Assembly (NCBI RefSeq): GCF_012935715.1
Contig: NZ_CP052860.1
Coordinates: 5,394,001-5,458,000, forward strand
Length of the DNA: 64,000 bases
Origin: Pseudomonas sp. ADAK13
Lineage (GTDB): Bacteria; Pseudomonadota; Gammaproteobacteria; Pseudomonadales; Pseudomonadaceae
Direction of reading: 5' to 3'
Every line of letters begins with the position of its first letter. Position 1 is the first letter of the stretch. The position numbers and the translations under genes were made by a program. A model generated the notes under the pieces. It saw nothing but the letters and a program-made list of their open reading frames with translations, did not search any database and was not told where the DNA came from. Of this stretch, positions 36,678 through 46,662 are shown piece by piece.

Positions 36678-37928
36678 TTAGTCCCAGCTCAGCGCGCCGC
36701 CAGTCTGGTACTCGATCACACGGGTCTCGAAGAAATTCTTCTCTTTCTTCAAGTCCATGATCTCGCTCATCCACGGGAACGGATTCGTCGTCCCTGGATA
36801 CTCTTCCTTCAATCCAATCTGCGACAGACGACGGTTCGCGATGAACTTGAGGTAGTCCTCCATCATCGCTGCGTTCATGCCGAGTACACCGCGTGGCATG
36901 GTATCGCGCGCGTATTCAATCTCCAGCTGAGTCCCTTGCAGGATCATCTGGGTCGCTTCTTCCTTCATCTCGGCATCCCACAGGTGTGGGTTTTCGATTT
37001 TGATCTGGTTGATCACATCGATACCGAAGTTCAGGTGCATCGACTCATCGCGCAGGATGTACTGGAACTGCTCGGCCACGCCGGTCATTTTGTTGCGACG
37101 GCCCATGGACAGGATCTGGGTGAAGCCGCAGTAGAAGAAGATGCCTTCCAGGACGCAGTAGTAGGCGACCAGGTTACGCAGCAGCTCTTTGTCGGTCTCG
37201 ACGGTGCCGGTTTCGAACTTCGGATCGGAGATCGAGCGGGTGTACTTCAAGCCCCAGGCGGCCTTTTTGGCGACCGATGGAATCTCGTGGTACATGTTGA
37301 AGATCTCGCCTTCATCCATGGCCAGGGATTCGATGCAGTACTGGTAGGCGTGGGTGTGGATCGCTTCTTCAAAGGCCTGGCGCAGGATGTACTGGCGGCA
37401 CTCCGGGTTGGTGATCAGGCGGTACACGGCCAGGACCAGGTTGTTGGCAACCAGGGAGTCAGCAGTGGAGAAGAAGCCGAGGTTGCGCATGACGATGCGG
37501 CGTTCGTCGTCGGTCAGGCCTTCGGGGTTTTTCCACAGGGCGATGTCGGCGGTCATGTTGACCTCTTGCGGCATCCAGTGGTTGGCGCAGCCGTCGAGGT
37601 ATTTCTGCCAGGCCCAGTCGTACTTGAACGGCACGAGTTGGTTGAGGTCGGCGCGGCAGTTGATCATGCGCTTTTCGTCAACGGCGACGCGGGCGGCGGA
37701 GCCTTCGAGCTCAGCGAGGCCTTCGGCGACGTCGAGTTTGTCGAGGGCGGCCTTGGCGCGGATGATCGCGGCGGAGTCGCTGGCGGTCACGTTGCGGGCT
37801 TCGAGGGCGGCGGCAGCGCCGGCGCCGTCAAGGCGGTCCATGTTGGCTTCGGTGGCGTGGCCGGCGTTGGCGCCTCGAATGACTACGTCACCGGTGTCTG
37901 GTTGATCTGCTTCATCCCAACTCAGCAT
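36678..37928 (-). CDS. nrdB: Class Ia ribonucleotide reductase beta subunit
   Basis: Radical-bearing subunit of aerobic ribonucleotide reductase, 416 residues. Diiron and radical residues are seen as E-x2-H-x3-Y in EEAIHTHAY (equivalent to E. coli Glu115, His118, Tyr122) and E-x2-H in [10 protein letters not shown] (Glu238, His241). An N-terminal extension of about 80 Ala-rich residues precedes the core, as is common in pseudomonads. The ATG at 37928 has AAGGAG upstream. nrdA, the partner subunit, is not adjacent: the upstream neighbour is a divergent fae gene. Paired NrdR boxes lie in the promoter region. Confidence 0.95.
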   Translation of the reverse strand: MLSWDEADQPDTGDVVIRGANAGHATEANMDRLDGAGAAAALEARNVTASDSAAIIRAKAALDKLDVAEGLAELEGSAARVAVDEKRMINCRADLNQLVPFKYDWAWQKYLDGCANHWMPQEVNMTADIALWKNPEGLTDDERRIVMRNLGFFSTADSLVANNLVLAVYRLITNPECRQYILRQAFEEAIHTHAYQYCIESLAMDEGEIFNMYHEIPSVAKKAAWGLKYTRSISDPKFETGTVETDKELLRNLVAYYCVLEGIFFYCGFTQILSMGRRNKMTGVAEQFQYILRDESMHLNFGIDVINQIKIENPHLWDAEMKEEATQMILQGTQLEIEYARDTMPRGVLGMNAAMMEDYLKFIANRRLSQIGLKEEYPGTTNPFPWMSEIMDLKKEKNFFETRVIEYQTGGALSWD

Positions 37929-38044
37929 TGAATTGCTCCTTCCTGGTCCGTTTGACGGCGTGACCGCGTTCAAAAATGTGCGTTTTGCAGGCTTCAAGGC
38001 ATTGAAATACTGCGCATAGTGTGGTCGAGATACTGCGTTCCTGC

Positions 38045-38092
38045 ACACTATGTAGTGGTTGTCTGTGTTTGTGGGCACACTATATGGTGTGT
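38045..38092. promoter_or_regulatory. Paired NrdR boxes in the nrdB promoter region
   Basis: ACACTATGTAGTGGTT (38045-38060) and ACACTATATGGTGTGT (38077-38092) resemble the NrdR consensus ACACWATATWTWGTGT. Their starts are 32 bp apart, about three helical turns, the usual arrangement. They lie about 117 bp before the nrdB start, inside the 318-bp nrdB-fae intergenic region (37929-38246), in which no other element was recognised. Confidence 0.75.
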
Positions 38093-38246
38093 GTTAACGA
38101 TGGTCAACGCGTAGGAAGGGTCTGATGGTCGCAGGGCCATGACCAAAACTCACACCCCCATGACTTTTAATGGTTACGGCCGCCGCCTGCGCCAGTGCTA
38201 AAAATTCGCCAACCAGCTCCCCATAACAAAAAAGAGCGTTTGCGAA

Positions 38247-38759
38247 ATGAAAGCACTTGATCTGTACATCGGCGAAGGCTTCGAAGGCCCAGGCGTCAAT
38301 GCTGCCCACATCAACATCCTCATCGGCCCGCGCAACGGCCCGGCCGGCCAGGCGTTCGCCACCAGCCTGGCGTCCCCAAGCCAGGGCCATTGCCCGTTCA
38401 TGGTGATTGCCCAGCCGAACATCCCGGTCAAACCCATGACCCTCTACGTCAACAAGGCCGCCATCGGCAGCGACCTGCACGGCAATGCCACCTGGGGCGC
38501 GTCCCAGGCCGGGATCGCCAAGGCGGTGCTCGAAGCCTTGCTCGACGGCACCCTGCCGCCGGAAGCCGAAGACGAGTGGGCCATCGTCACCGCCAACTGG
38601 GTCAACCCGGCCTGCGATGACCTGGATGCGGTCTACCTCAACAACTACAACGCCTGCCGCACGGCGATCCGTGCCGCCCTGACCGGCCTGCCGCAGACCG
38701 CGCAACTGGCGGACGTGGTCAACCACATCAGCAACCCTTTCTACACGCCAAAAGCCTGA
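38247..38759 (+). CDS. Formaldehyde-activating enzyme (Fae) homologue
   Basis: Protein of 170 residues matching Fae over its length: VNAAHINILIGPRNGPAGQAFA near residues 17-38 with the conserved His21 (catalytic His17 in methylotroph Fae), and the PFMVIAQPNIPVKPMTLYV region. In methylotrophs Fae condenses formaldehyde with tetrahydromethanopterin. Pseudomonads are not known to make that cofactor, so the role here may differ. It starts a tight cluster with an aldo/keto reductase (10 bp later) and an aldehyde dehydrogenase, suggesting aldehyde handling in a catabolic route. Confidence 0.85.
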   Translation: MKALDLYIGEGFEGPGVNAAHINILIGPRNGPAGQAFATSLASPSQGHCPFMVIAQPNIPVKPMTLYVNKAAIGSDLHGNATWGASQAGIAKAVLEALLDGTLPPEAEDEWAIVTANWVNPACDDLDAVYLNNYNACRTAIRAALTGLPQTAQLADVVNHISNPFYTPKA

Positions 38760-38769
38760 GGACATCCCC

Positions 38770-39804
38770 ATGCAATACATTCGTTTGGGCAACTCCGGCC
38801 TGCAAGTCTCCCGCCTGTGCCTGGGCACCATGAACATGGGCACCCCGGACTGGAAACCGTGGATCTTCGATGAGAAACAAAGCGAGCCCATCGTCGCCCA
38901 CGCCCTGGCCAACGGCGTCAACTTCATTGACCTGGCCGACTTCTACTCTGCCGGTGTCGGCGAGGAAGTGGTGGGGCGCATCCTCAAGCGCGTTGCGCGC
39001 CGTGAAGACATCGTGGTCACCACCAAGGTCGGCTATGGCACCCGCAGCGGCATCAATGCCAGCGGCCATTCACGCAAACACATCATGGACAGCATCGATG
39101 CGTCCCTGAGCCGCCTGGGCATGGATTACGTCGACGTGTTCATGCTGCATTACTTCGACGTGAACACCCCGGTGGAAGAAACCATGGGCGCCCTCAACGA
39201 CATCGTGCGTTCCGGCAAGGCCCGCTACATCGGCGTGTCCACCATGCTCACCGGGCAACTGGCGAAAATCCTCATGGCCTGCGAGCGCAATGGCTGGGTC
39301 AAGCCGATCAACATGCAGCTGCAACTGAACTGCGCCTACCGCGAAGAAGAGCGCGAGATGATCCCGTTCTGCCGCGACCAGGGCCTGGGCGTCTCGGTGT
39401 TCAGCCCGCTGGCCCGTGGCCTGCTCACCGGTGAAGTGCAGTCGACCCGCAACCAGACCGACTTCTTCACCCAACAGATGTACAGCGACCAGGCGTCCTT
39501 CGACATCGCCCACTCGGTACAACGTGTGGCCCGTGCCCGTGGCGTGTCGAATGCGCAGATCGCCCAGGCGTGGGTCGCCAATCACCCGGGTGTGGACGTG
39601 ATGCTGGTGGGCGCCGACACCACCGAGCAGTTTGACAGCGCGCTCGCCGCCCTCGACACCCAACTCGACGCCGAAGAACTGCACGAGCTGGAACGCAACT
39701 ACACACCGTGCGACGTGATCAACGACTACACCGCCGGCAAACGCATTTTGCGCAGCGCCCGTCCGGGCCTGGATCGCTTTAACCTGATAGAGGCCGTGGC
39801 ATGA
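38770..39804 (+). CDS. Aldo/keto reductase
   Basis: NADPH-type aldo/keto reductase of 344 residues. The catalytic tetrad positions are visible: Asp and Tyr in NFIDLADFYSAG, Lys in TTKVGYGTR, His in VFMLHYFD. It belongs to the YajO/aryl-alcohol dehydrogenase-like branch. It should interconvert an aldehyde or ketone and an alcohol. Second gene of the Fae cluster: it begins 10 bp after fae and overlaps the dehydrogenase start by 4 bp (ATGA). Confidence 0.9.
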   Translation: MQYIRLGNSGLQVSRLCLGTMNMGTPDWKPWIFDEKQSEPIVAHALANGVNFIDLADFYSAGVGEEVVGRILKRVARREDIVVTTKVGYGTRSGINASGHSRKHIMDSIDASLSRLGMDYVDVFMLHYFDVNTPVEETMGALNDIVRSGKARYIGVSTMLTGQLAKILMACERNGWVKPINMQLQLNCAYREEEREMIPFCRDQGLGVSVFSPLARGLLTGEVQSTRNQTDFFTQQMYSDQASFDIAHSVQRVARARGVSNAQIAQAWVANHPGVDVMLVGADTTEQFDSALAALDTQLDAEELHELERNYTPCDVINDYTAGKRILRSARPGLDRFNLIEAVA

Positions 39805-41234
39805 ACCCGCTGATTCGCACAGGCAATTTCATCGATGGCCAATGGTCCAGCGGTGGGCCGGTTTACCCGGTGCTCAACCCGGCCAATGGCGCACAGATCG
39901 CCGAAGTACAACGCGCTGGAGCCGAAGAAACCAACCTGGCCATTGCCGCCGCCAACCGTGCGTTGCCGGCCTGGCGCAAGCTCACTGCCAAGGAACGCAG
40001 CCAACGCCTCAAGCGCTGGAGCGACTTGATGCTGAGCAACCAGCAGGACCTGGCGCACCTGCTCAGCCTGGAGCAGGGCAAGCCGCTGGCCGAAGCCATG
40101 GGCGAAGTGGTCTACGCCGCGAGCTTCCTGGAGTGGTTCGCCGAAGAAGCCAAGCGTGCCTATGGCGACGTGATCCCGAGCCACAAGGCCGATGCGCGGA
40201 TCATCGTGACCAAGGAAGCCATCGGCGTGGTCGCGGCGATCACCCCGTGGAACTTCCCGCTGGCCATGGTCACCCGCAAGGTTGGTCCGGCGCTGGCGGC
40301 GGGGTGCACGATGATCCTCAAGCCGTCTGAGGAAACCCCGTTGTCGGCTTTTGCCCTGGCGGTGTTGGCGGAGCAGGCCGGAATTCCCGCCGGCGTGTTC
40401 AACATCGTCTCCGGCGATGCCGTGGCCATCGGCGGCGCGTTGCAAGCCTCCAGCGTGGTACGCAAGTTGTCGTTCACCGGCTCCACCCGCACCGGCAAAC
40501 TGCTGATGCGCCAGGCTGCGGACACGTTGAAAAAGGTCTCGCTGGAACTGGGGGGCAACGCGCCCTTTATCGTGTTTGACGATGCCGACCTGGACGCCGC
40601 CGTCAAAGGCGCCATGGCCTCCAAGTTCCGCAACACCGGCCAGACCTGCGTCTGCGTCAACCGCTTCTTTATCCAGGACGGTGTGTACGACGCGTTCACC
40701 CGCAAACTGGCTGAAGCGGTGTCCGCGATGCGCATCGGCAGCGCCCTGGACGGCGAAACCGAACAGGGTCCGCTGATCAACGCTGCCGCGTTGGCCAAGG
40801 TTGAAGCCCACGTCGGCGACGCCCTGGAGAAAGGCGCCAAGCTGCTGTGCGGCGGCCGTCGACACGCCTTGGGCGGCACCTTCTTTGAACCGACCATCCT
40901 CACCGAAGCCCACGGCGAGATGCTGATCGCCCAGGAAGAAACCTTCGGCCCGGTGGCGGCCTGCTTCCGCTTCACCGATGAAGCCGAAGTGCTGCAGCGG
41001 GCCAATGACACGCCATTCGGCTTGTCCGCCTACTTCTACAGCCGCGACATCGGCCGGGTATGGCGCATGGCCGAAGGCCTGGAAGCGGGCATGGTAGGGA
41101 TCAACGAAGGGATCATCTCCACTGAAGTCGCGCCCTTTGGCGGGATCAAGGAATCGGGCCTGGGCCGTGAAGGTTCCAGGTACGGGCTGGAGGATTACCT
41201 AGAGATCAAATACCTGTTGATGGGCGGCCTCTAA
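39801..41234 (+). CDS. NAD(P)-dependent aldehyde dehydrogenase (GabD-like)
   Basis: Aldehyde dehydrogenase of 477 residues, normal family length. The Rossmann and catalytic motifs are present: ITPWNFPLAM, FTGSTRTGKLL, catalytic Glu in LELGGNAPF and catalytic Cys in FRNTGQTCVCVNR. The sequence is of the succinate-semialdehyde dehydrogenase type, but the actual substrate is unknown. Its ATG overlaps the aldo/keto reductase stop, so the two are translationally coupled. Confidence 0.9.
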   Translation: MNPLIRTGNFIDGQWSSGGPVYPVLNPANGAQIAEVQRAGAEETNLAIAAANRALPAWRKLTAKERSQRLKRWSDLMLSNQQDLAHLLSLEQGKPLAEAMGEVVYAASFLEWFAEEAKRAYGDVIPSHKADARIIVTKEAIGVVAAITPWNFPLAMVTRKVGPALAAGCTMILKPSEETPLSAFALAVLAEQAGIPAGVFNIVSGDAVAIGGALQASSVVRKLSFTGSTRTGKLLMRQAADTLKKVSLELGGNAPFIVFDDADLDAAVKGAMASKFRNTGQTCVCVNRFFIQDGVYDAFTRKLAEAVSAMRIGSALDGETEQGPLINAAALAKVEAHVGDALEKGAKLLCGGRRHALGGTFFEPTILTEAHGEMLIAQEETFGPVAACFRFTDEAEVLQRANDTPFGLSAYFYSRDIGRVWRMAEGLEAGMVGINEGIISTEVAPFGGIKESGLGREGSRYGLEDYLEIKYLLMGGL

Positions 41235-41262
41235 ATACGGCCAACCAAACAACACAAATCCC

Positions 41263-41351
41263 TGTGGGAGCTGGCTTGCCTGCGATAGCGGTCTGTCAGC
41301 CTCCCATGATCAACCTGACCCACCGCTATCGCAGGCAAGCCAGCTCCCACA
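41263..41351. repeat. REP doublet between aldehyde dehydrogenase and MFS genes
   Basis: Inverted TGTGGGAGCTGGCTTGCC-type arms inside the 190-bp gap of the Fae cluster; may separate expression of the enzymes and the transporter. Confidence 0.9.
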
Positions 41352-41424
41352 AAAAAAGCCCACACACCATCACCCTCGGCTTGCCCGCTGTTACTCCGTC
41401 AAAAACAAAAATATGGAGAACACC

Positions 41425-42798
41425 ATGTCCACTCAATCCATCAAAATCGACGACCTGCCCATCGGTCGCTTCCACCTTAAAATCGCCGGTCTGACCTTCG
41501 GCGCGCACTTCACCGACGGCTATATCCTTGGCCTGATCGGCATCGCCTTCACCTTGCTCAGCCCCCAGATGCAACTGGACGCCTTCTGGCAAGGCCTGAT
41601 CGGCGCCTCGGCCCTGATCGGGTTGTTTTTGGGCAGCCTGTTTTTCGGCTGGATCTCCGACACCCTCGGCCGGCAGAAAATCTTTCTGGTCAGCTTCGTC
41701 CTGATTACCGTCGCCTCGGTGATGCAGTTCTATGCCGAAACCGCCATGGGCCTGTTCCTCTGTCGGGTGCTGATCGGCATTGGCCTGGGCGGCGATTTCA
41801 GCGTCGGCCACGCCATGCTCGCCGAGTTCTCGCCGAAGAAACATCGTGGCGTGCTGCTCGGCTCGTTCAGCGTGGTGTGGACCGTTGGCTACGTGGCCGC
41901 CACCTTCGTCGGCACCGCCATGCTCAGCCTCGGTGATGACGCCTGGCGCTGGATGCTGGCGTCGTCGGCGATTCCCGCCGGGCTGATTCTGATCGCCCGC
42001 ATCGGCACCCCCGAATCGCCGCGGTGGCTGGTCAATCAAGGCCGGATTGCCGAGGCTCGTGCCATCGTCAAAAAGCACCTCGGCGAACATGTGGTACTCG
42101 ACGAAGAACCCTCGACGCAAACCCGCTCGGGCTACGGCGTGCTGTTCAGCCGCGAATACCGCAAGCGCACCGCGTTCAATTGCCTGTTCTTCGTGTGCAT
42201 CGTGATGCCGTACTTCGCGATCTACACCTTCCTGCCGTCGATCCTGCAGAAAATGGGCCTGGCTGAAGGTTTTGGTACGGAGCTGATGCTCAACCTGCTG
42301 CTGATCATCGGCGCCCTGATCGGTATCTGGTGCACCGTGAAATTCTCCCGGCGCGGGTTCCTGATCAACTCGTTCATCATCCTTGCGGCGGCGCTGTTCC
42401 TGCTGGCGGTGTTGCCGGGCAGCATGGCGTGGCTGATGGTGCTGACGTTTGGTGTATTCACCCTGGTGCTGTCGGCGGTGAGCAACCTGGTAGGCGTCTT
42501 CCCGGCGGAGAGCTTTCCGACTGAAGTGCGGGCCAGCGGGATTGGCCTGGCCACGGCCGTCAGCCGCCTGGGTTCGGCGGTGAGTACCTTCCTGCTGCCG
42601 GTGAGTGTGGCCGGGATCGGCCTGAGCCCGACCATGGGCATCCTCGCCGCAATCCTGGTGTTGGGCGCGATCATCTCCTGGGCCTGGGCGCCGGAAACCA
42701 AGGCGCTGACGTTGAGCCAGGCGTGCAAGGCCGAAGCCCCGGTGTCAGGGATTACTCACCCGGTTCAACCACTGCGTAAACAGGCACACCTTGGATAA
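41425..42798 (+). CDS. MFS metabolite:proton symporter (sugar-porter type)
   Basis: Inner-membrane importer of 457 residues with about 12 helices. The sugar-porter motifs are GWISDTLGRQK after helix 2, GIGLGGDFSVGHAMLAEFSPKK-type loop in helix 4-5, and PESPRWLVNQGR in the central loop. The start at 41425 has GGAG six bases upstream; an ATG 12 bases earlier overlaps that Shine-Dalgarno and is not used. It probably imports the substrate of the preceding cluster. Its 3' end overlaps the opposing LysR gene by 54 bp. Confidence 0.88.
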   Translation: MSTQSIKIDDLPIGRFHLKIAGLTFGAHFTDGYILGLIGIAFTLLSPQMQLDAFWQGLIGASALIGLFLGSLFFGWISDTLGRQKIFLVSFVLITVASVMQFYAETAMGLFLCRVLIGIGLGGDFSVGHAMLAEFSPKKHRGVLLGSFSVVWTVGYVAATFVGTAMLSLGDDAWRWMLASSAIPAGLILIARIGTPESPRWLVNQGRIAEARAIVKKHLGEHVVLDEEPSTQTRSGYGVLFSREYRKRTAFNCLFFVCIVMPYFAIYTFLPSILQKMGLAEGFGTELMLNLLLIIGALIGIWCTVKFSRRGFLINSFIILAAALFLLAVLPGSMAWLMVLTFGVFTLVLSAVSNLVGVFPAESFPTEVRASGIGLATAVSRLGSAVSTFLLPVSVAGIGLSPTMGILAAILVLGAIISWAWAPETKALTLSQACKAEAPVSGITHPVQPLRKQAHLG

Positions 42799-43620
42799 GC
42801 CCTGCTTGTCACTCGCCACATCCAGCCAATAGCCATACGGGCCGATCACCTCCACCGGGGTGATCGGCAGCAGGCTGCCATTCGCCAGTTCGCGCTCGAT
42901 CATCTGCCGGTCGATCACCGCCAGCCCACCGCCTGCCAGGGCGGTGTGGATCACCTGGTCCAGGGTGCTGAATTCCAGGCCCTGGTCCGCATCGATATCC
43001 TCACGGCCCATGGCCGCCAGCCAGTTTTCCCAGACCTTCAAGCGCTTGCCGTCGTGCAGGATGTGCAGCAGCGGAAAGCGCCGCAGGTCAGGCGGCTGAC
43101 CGTCGCTGAACAGTTCCGGGCTGGCGACGGCGATGTGGCGCTCCATCACCAACAACTCACTGCTGCAATGGGGCGCCGGTTCCAGGCCGAAGCGGATCTG
43201 GCAGTCGATTTCCGCGAGGCTCGCGTGGTTGTTCTGGTGGGTGACGCTGAGGTTGATGTCGGGGTAACGCTCGCAAAACCGGCGCAGGTGGGCGGACAGC
43301 CAGCGGGTGGCCCAGGTCGGCGGCGCAACGATACGCAGGCGCTGGCGCAGGTTGGGCACGCGCACGGCTTGCAAGGCGCGTTCGATATGGTCGAAGGCGT
43401 CGCTCAGGTGCGGGGAAAGGGCGAAGCCGGCTTCGGTCAGGGACAGGCCCTGGGGCGTACGGATGAAGAGGGCGACGCCGAGGTAGTCTTCCAGTTGTTT
43501 GATCTGGCGGCTGACGGCGCCCTGGGTGACGTTGAGGCCCACGGCCGCCTGGCTGAAGCTGCGGTGGCGGGCGACTTCTTCGAAGACCCGGAGCATGTTG
43601 AGGGCGGGCAGTTGGCGCAT
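42745..43620 (-). CDS. LysR-family regulator (GcvA-like)
   Basis: Regulator of 291 residues. Winged helix-turn-helix at residues 6-65 (SFSQAAVGLNVTQGAVSRQIKQLE), then the substrate-binding domain with the LRIVAPPTWATRWL opening of the GcvA branch. It is convergent with the MFS gene (54-bp overlap) and is the likely regulator of the Fae-AKR-ALDH-MFS cluster, though it could act on the porin operon. Confidence 0.88.
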   Translation of the reverse strand: MRQLPALNMLRVFEEVARHRSFSQAAVGLNVTQGAVSRQIKQLEDYLGVALFIRTPQGLSLTEAGFALSPHLSDAFDHIERALQAVRVPNLRQRLRIVAPPTWATRWLSAHLRRFCERYPDINLSVTHQNNHASLAEIDCQIRFGLEPAPHCSSELLVMERHIAVASPELFSDGQPPDLRRFPLLHILHDGKRLKVWENWLAAMGREDIDADQGLEFSTLDQVIHTALAGGGLAVIDRQMIERELANGSLLPITPVEVIGPYGYWLDVASDKQGLSKVCLFTQWLNRVSNP

Positions 43621-43667
43621 GAAAGGGATTCCACACCTGTTGTTTTTATAGTGTTGGTACTGACGCT

Positions 43668-43738
43668 ATCGCAGGCAAGCCAGCTCCCACATTTTGACCG
43701 CGGCACCGATCAAATGTGGGAGCTGGCTTGCCTGCGAT
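43668..43738. repeat. REP pair in opposite orientation
   Basis: Two REP arms pointing the other way round (complement arm first, ATCGCAGGCAAGCCAGC), 71 bp, between LysR and porin genes. Confidence 0.88.
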
Positions 43739-43768
43739 GAGGTCAGTTAAAGCGCTAGAGAGCTTAAG

Positions 43769-44938
43769 TCAGAAGTAGTAGCCAATGTTCATATACAACT
43801 GATTCTCCCACTGGTTACTCCCCCCAGCCCCCAGACTCTCGGTATAGCTGCTCCCACCAATATACGGATCGTTCTTGCCGATCAACCACTCTGTCGCTAC
43901 CCACAATTTGCTGACGGAAAACGACGTACCCAGAATCACCCGCTGCGAGGTCTTGAACTGATCCTCGGACTTGTCAAACGCACTGTAGTTGGCATACAGC
44001 TTCACGCCGCTGATCTGGTCAAACAGGTACTTGCCACCCACGTCATAGCTCAGGTCTGCCACATACAAATTGCCCCGGCTGGCCACGTTGAACGTGCCGT
44101 CATAACCGCCCAGCGTCACCACGCTATCGGTGCCCGGGTTACGCGGTGACATCTGCTGCCGTGCCGCCTGCAATTGCACGCCCCATGGCCCGTTCTTGCC
44201 CAGGTAGTGGATGGCCACGGCGTTGCGACGGCCATCGTTGTTGGTGTCCTTGTTTTCCAGGGTGGAGGTCAGGCCGGACAGCCCGACTTCCGACTTCCAG
44301 TTACCCAGGTCCATGGCCTTGGCCACCCGTACCACCACGGTGTTGCGTTCCTGGTTGTTGCTGCCGTCGCCCACGTAGCTGTCGGCTTCGGAGATCACGC
44401 TGGAATAGGTCACGCCCTTGCTCGTACCTTTGCCTTGCCACGCCGGGCGCAGGTAGTAACCGGCCTGGATGTTCCAGTCGCCGCTCTGCTGGATGTACTT
44501 GGCGCCGACCTGCTGCACATCTTCCAGGCCGATGACGTTGCCCAGGGTTTCGTAGAAGGTGCTGCCGAAGTACGGCTGCAGGCCAAACGGCACGGTGTTC
44601 AGGCCCACTTGCACCTGTTGGTCGGGGTTGAACTTGTAGCCGACCCAGGCGAACTTGGCGAACTGGATATCGCCGTAGTTCTTGGTGTACTGGTACGGGT
44701 ACGAGCGCCCGTAGAACCGGTACTGCGCCTCGCCGATCCAGGTGTCGGAGTTGTACTTGGCGCTGAGAAACGCAGTGTCGAGGCCGAACTTCTGGATGCC
44801 GCGATCCGGGTCGTAGTCCCAACGGGCGCGCACGGCGCCACCGAGGTCCAGGTTGTCGGTGACTTGAATGGCCATGGCCGGTGCCGCAAGGGCGCCGAGC
44901 ACAGGGACCAGAGCGATGTATCGAAGGGTTGGTCGCAT
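43769..44938 (-). CDS. Outer-membrane porin
   Basis: Protein of 389 residues with a Sec signal peptide (cleavage likely after PAMA, residue 23). The mature part is alternating aromatic strands of a beta barrel ending MNIGYYF with C-terminal Phe. It resembles the phosphate-selective-porin-like/alginate-type general porins but not OprD closely; the solute is unknown. It lies 84 bp after the ABC ATPase gene on the same strand, so it may serve as the outer-membrane entry for that importer. Confidence 0.85.
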   Translation of the reverse strand: MRPTLRYIALVPVLGALAAPAMAIQVTDNLDLGGAVRARWDYDPDRGIQKFGLDTAFLSAKYNSDTWIGEAQYRFYGRSYPYQYTKNYGDIQFAKFAWVGYKFNPDQQVQVGLNTVPFGLQPYFGSTFYETLGNVIGLEDVQQVGAKYIQQSGDWNIQAGYYLRPAWQGKGTSKGVTYSSVISEADSYVGDGSNNQERNTVVVRVAKAMDLGNWKSEVGLSGLTSTLENKDTNNDGRRNAVAIHYLGKNGPWGVQLQAARQQMSPRNPGTDSVVTLGGYDGTFNVASRGNLYVADLSYDVGGKYLFDQISGVKLYANYSAFDKSEDQFKTSQRVILGTSFSVSKLWVATEWLIGKNDPYIGGSSYTESLGAGGSNQWENQLYMNIGYYF

Positions 44939-45022
44939 GGTTTTGCTCTCGTTATTGGTTATTTTTTGGCAACAGCAGCCCCTTGCCGCAACGAACGCTG
45001 CGACGCGGGGTAAAGGGTTGAC

Positions 45023-46660
45023 TCAGTGCGCTTGCGGTCGAATCAGCCGCAACGGCGGGCCGGCGGCGGGCAGCTCCGAGGCGCCGGGGGCGGCGGCCAG
45101 CAAGGTCTGGGTGTAGGTGTTTTGCGGCCGTAGCAGTACCTGTTCGGCGGTGCCGTATTCGACGACTTCGCCCTGGCGCATCACCGCGATGTAGTCGCTG
45201 ATCTGCGCCGCCACCCGCAGGTCGTGGGTGATGAACAGGATGCTCAGGTTCAGCCGCTGCTGCAGTTTGGCCAACAGTTCCAGCACCTGTTTTTGCACCG
45301 ACACATCCAGGGCCGACACGCTCTCATCGGCGATCAACACTTCCGGGCGCATCGCCAGGGCGCGGGCGATGCCGATGCGCTGGCGCTGGCCGCCGGAGAA
45401 CTGCCGGGGCTTGCGCTTGAGGGCGTCGCGCTTGAGGCCCACCTGTTCCAGCAGGTCACCGGCTTCGGCCCACGCATCCTTGGCCGACAAACCTCGCAGT
45501 TGCGCAGCACGGGCGATGATGTCGCCCACCCTGTGCCGGGGATTGAGCGAGCCATACGGGTCCTGGAAAATCATCTGGATACGCCGCCGGTTCGCCGCCA
45601 GCGCCGAGCCGCGCAGGGCCAGGAAGTCAGTGTCGCCGACCCACACATGGCCGCTGTCGCTGTCCACCAGGCGGATCGCGGCTTTGACCAAGGTGCTTTT
45701 GCCCGAGCCCGACTCACCGACAATCGCCAGGGTCTTGCCCCGTGGCAGCTGCAGCGAGACATTGCGCAAGGCCGCCACCGAGCTGCCACCAACGGTGTAG
45801 GTCTTGGTCAGGTGCTCGATGCGCAGGGCCATCTCGCCGTCGGCACTCGGCGTGTGCAACTCCGGATGCAGCGCCGGCACGGCGGCGATCAGCTTGCGGG
45901 TGTAGGCGTGGGCCGGGGCATTCAGCACCTGGTCGCGCTCGCCGATTTCCACCAGCCGGCCGCCTTCCATCACCGCGATACGGTCGGCGATCTGCGCGAC
46001 CACGCCGAAGTCATGGGTGATAAACAGAATGCCGTGCTGCCCGCGACCGCGCAGCTCACGCACCAGTTTCAGCACCTGGGCCTGAGTGGTCACGTCCAGC
46101 GCGGTGGTGGGTTCGTCGGCGATCAGCAAATCCGGGTTCATCGCCAGCGCCATGGCGATCACCACCCGCTGGCATTGGCCCCCCGACAATTGGTGGGGAA
46201 AGCTGTTGGCGATGCGCGGCGGGTCCGGCAGTTGGGTGGATTCCAGCAACGCCAACATGCGCTCGCGACGTTCAGCGGCCGGCATCTGCGGCGCGTGAAT
46301 ATCGAAGATTTCCTCAACTTGCTTGCCGATGCGGATCGCCGGGTTCAGCGCCGCCATGGGCTCCTGGAAAATCATCGCGATGCGGTTGCCTCGCAGCTGG
46401 CGCAACCTTTCCTCATCGAGGGTGCAAATATCATCGCCAAGAAAGTCGATTACGCCTTCGGTATGCCGCAAACCCTTGGCGTAATCGCCCATGATCGCCG
46501 CCGACAGCACCGATTTACCGGAGCCGGACTCACCGATCACGCAGAGGATTTCGCCCTTGCGCACCTCCAGGCTGATGCCTTGCACCGCATGGCTGCGGTC
46601 GGCGCCGGCGGGCAGTTCGATGGACAGGTTCTCTACCCGCAGCACTTGTGTGTGGTTCAT
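45023..46660 (-). CDS. Peptide-type ABC transporter, fused double ATPase
   Basis: Cytoplasmic ATPase of 545 residues that combines the DppD- and DppF-like subunits in one chain. Each half has Walker A GESGSGKS, a signature (LSGGQCQRV and [12 protein letters not shown]) and Walker B (LLIADE, VLIADE). An in-frame TTG overlaps the upstream stop, but the ATG at 46660 with AAGGA seven bases upstream is preferred. Last ABC gene of the importer, two bases after the permease stop. Confidence 0.92.
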   Translation of the reverse strand: MNHTQVLRVENLSIELPAGADRSHAVQGISLEVRKGEILCVIGESGSGKSVLSAAIMGDYAKGLRHTEGVIDFLGDDICTLDEERLRQLRGNRIAMIFQEPMAALNPAIRIGKQVEEIFDIHAPQMPAAERRERMLALLESTQLPDPPRIANSFPHQLSGGQCQRVVIAMALAMNPDLLIADEPTTALDVTTQAQVLKLVRELRGRGQHGILFITHDFGVVAQIADRIAVMEGGRLVEIGERDQVLNAPAHAYTRKLIAAVPALHPELHTPSADGEMALRIEHLTKTYTVGGSSVAALRNVSLQLPRGKTLAIVGESGSGKSTLVKAAIRLVDSDSGHVWVGDTDFLALRGSALAANRRRIQMIFQDPYGSLNPRHRVGDIIARAAQLRGLSAKDAWAEAGDLLEQVGLKRDALKRKPRQFSGGQRQRIGIARALAMRPEVLIADESVSALDVSVQKQVLELLAKLQQRLNLSILFITHDLRVAAQISDYIAVMRQGEVVEYGTAEQVLLRPQNTYTQTLLAAAPGASELPAAGPPLRLIRPQAH

Positions 46661-46662
46661 GC

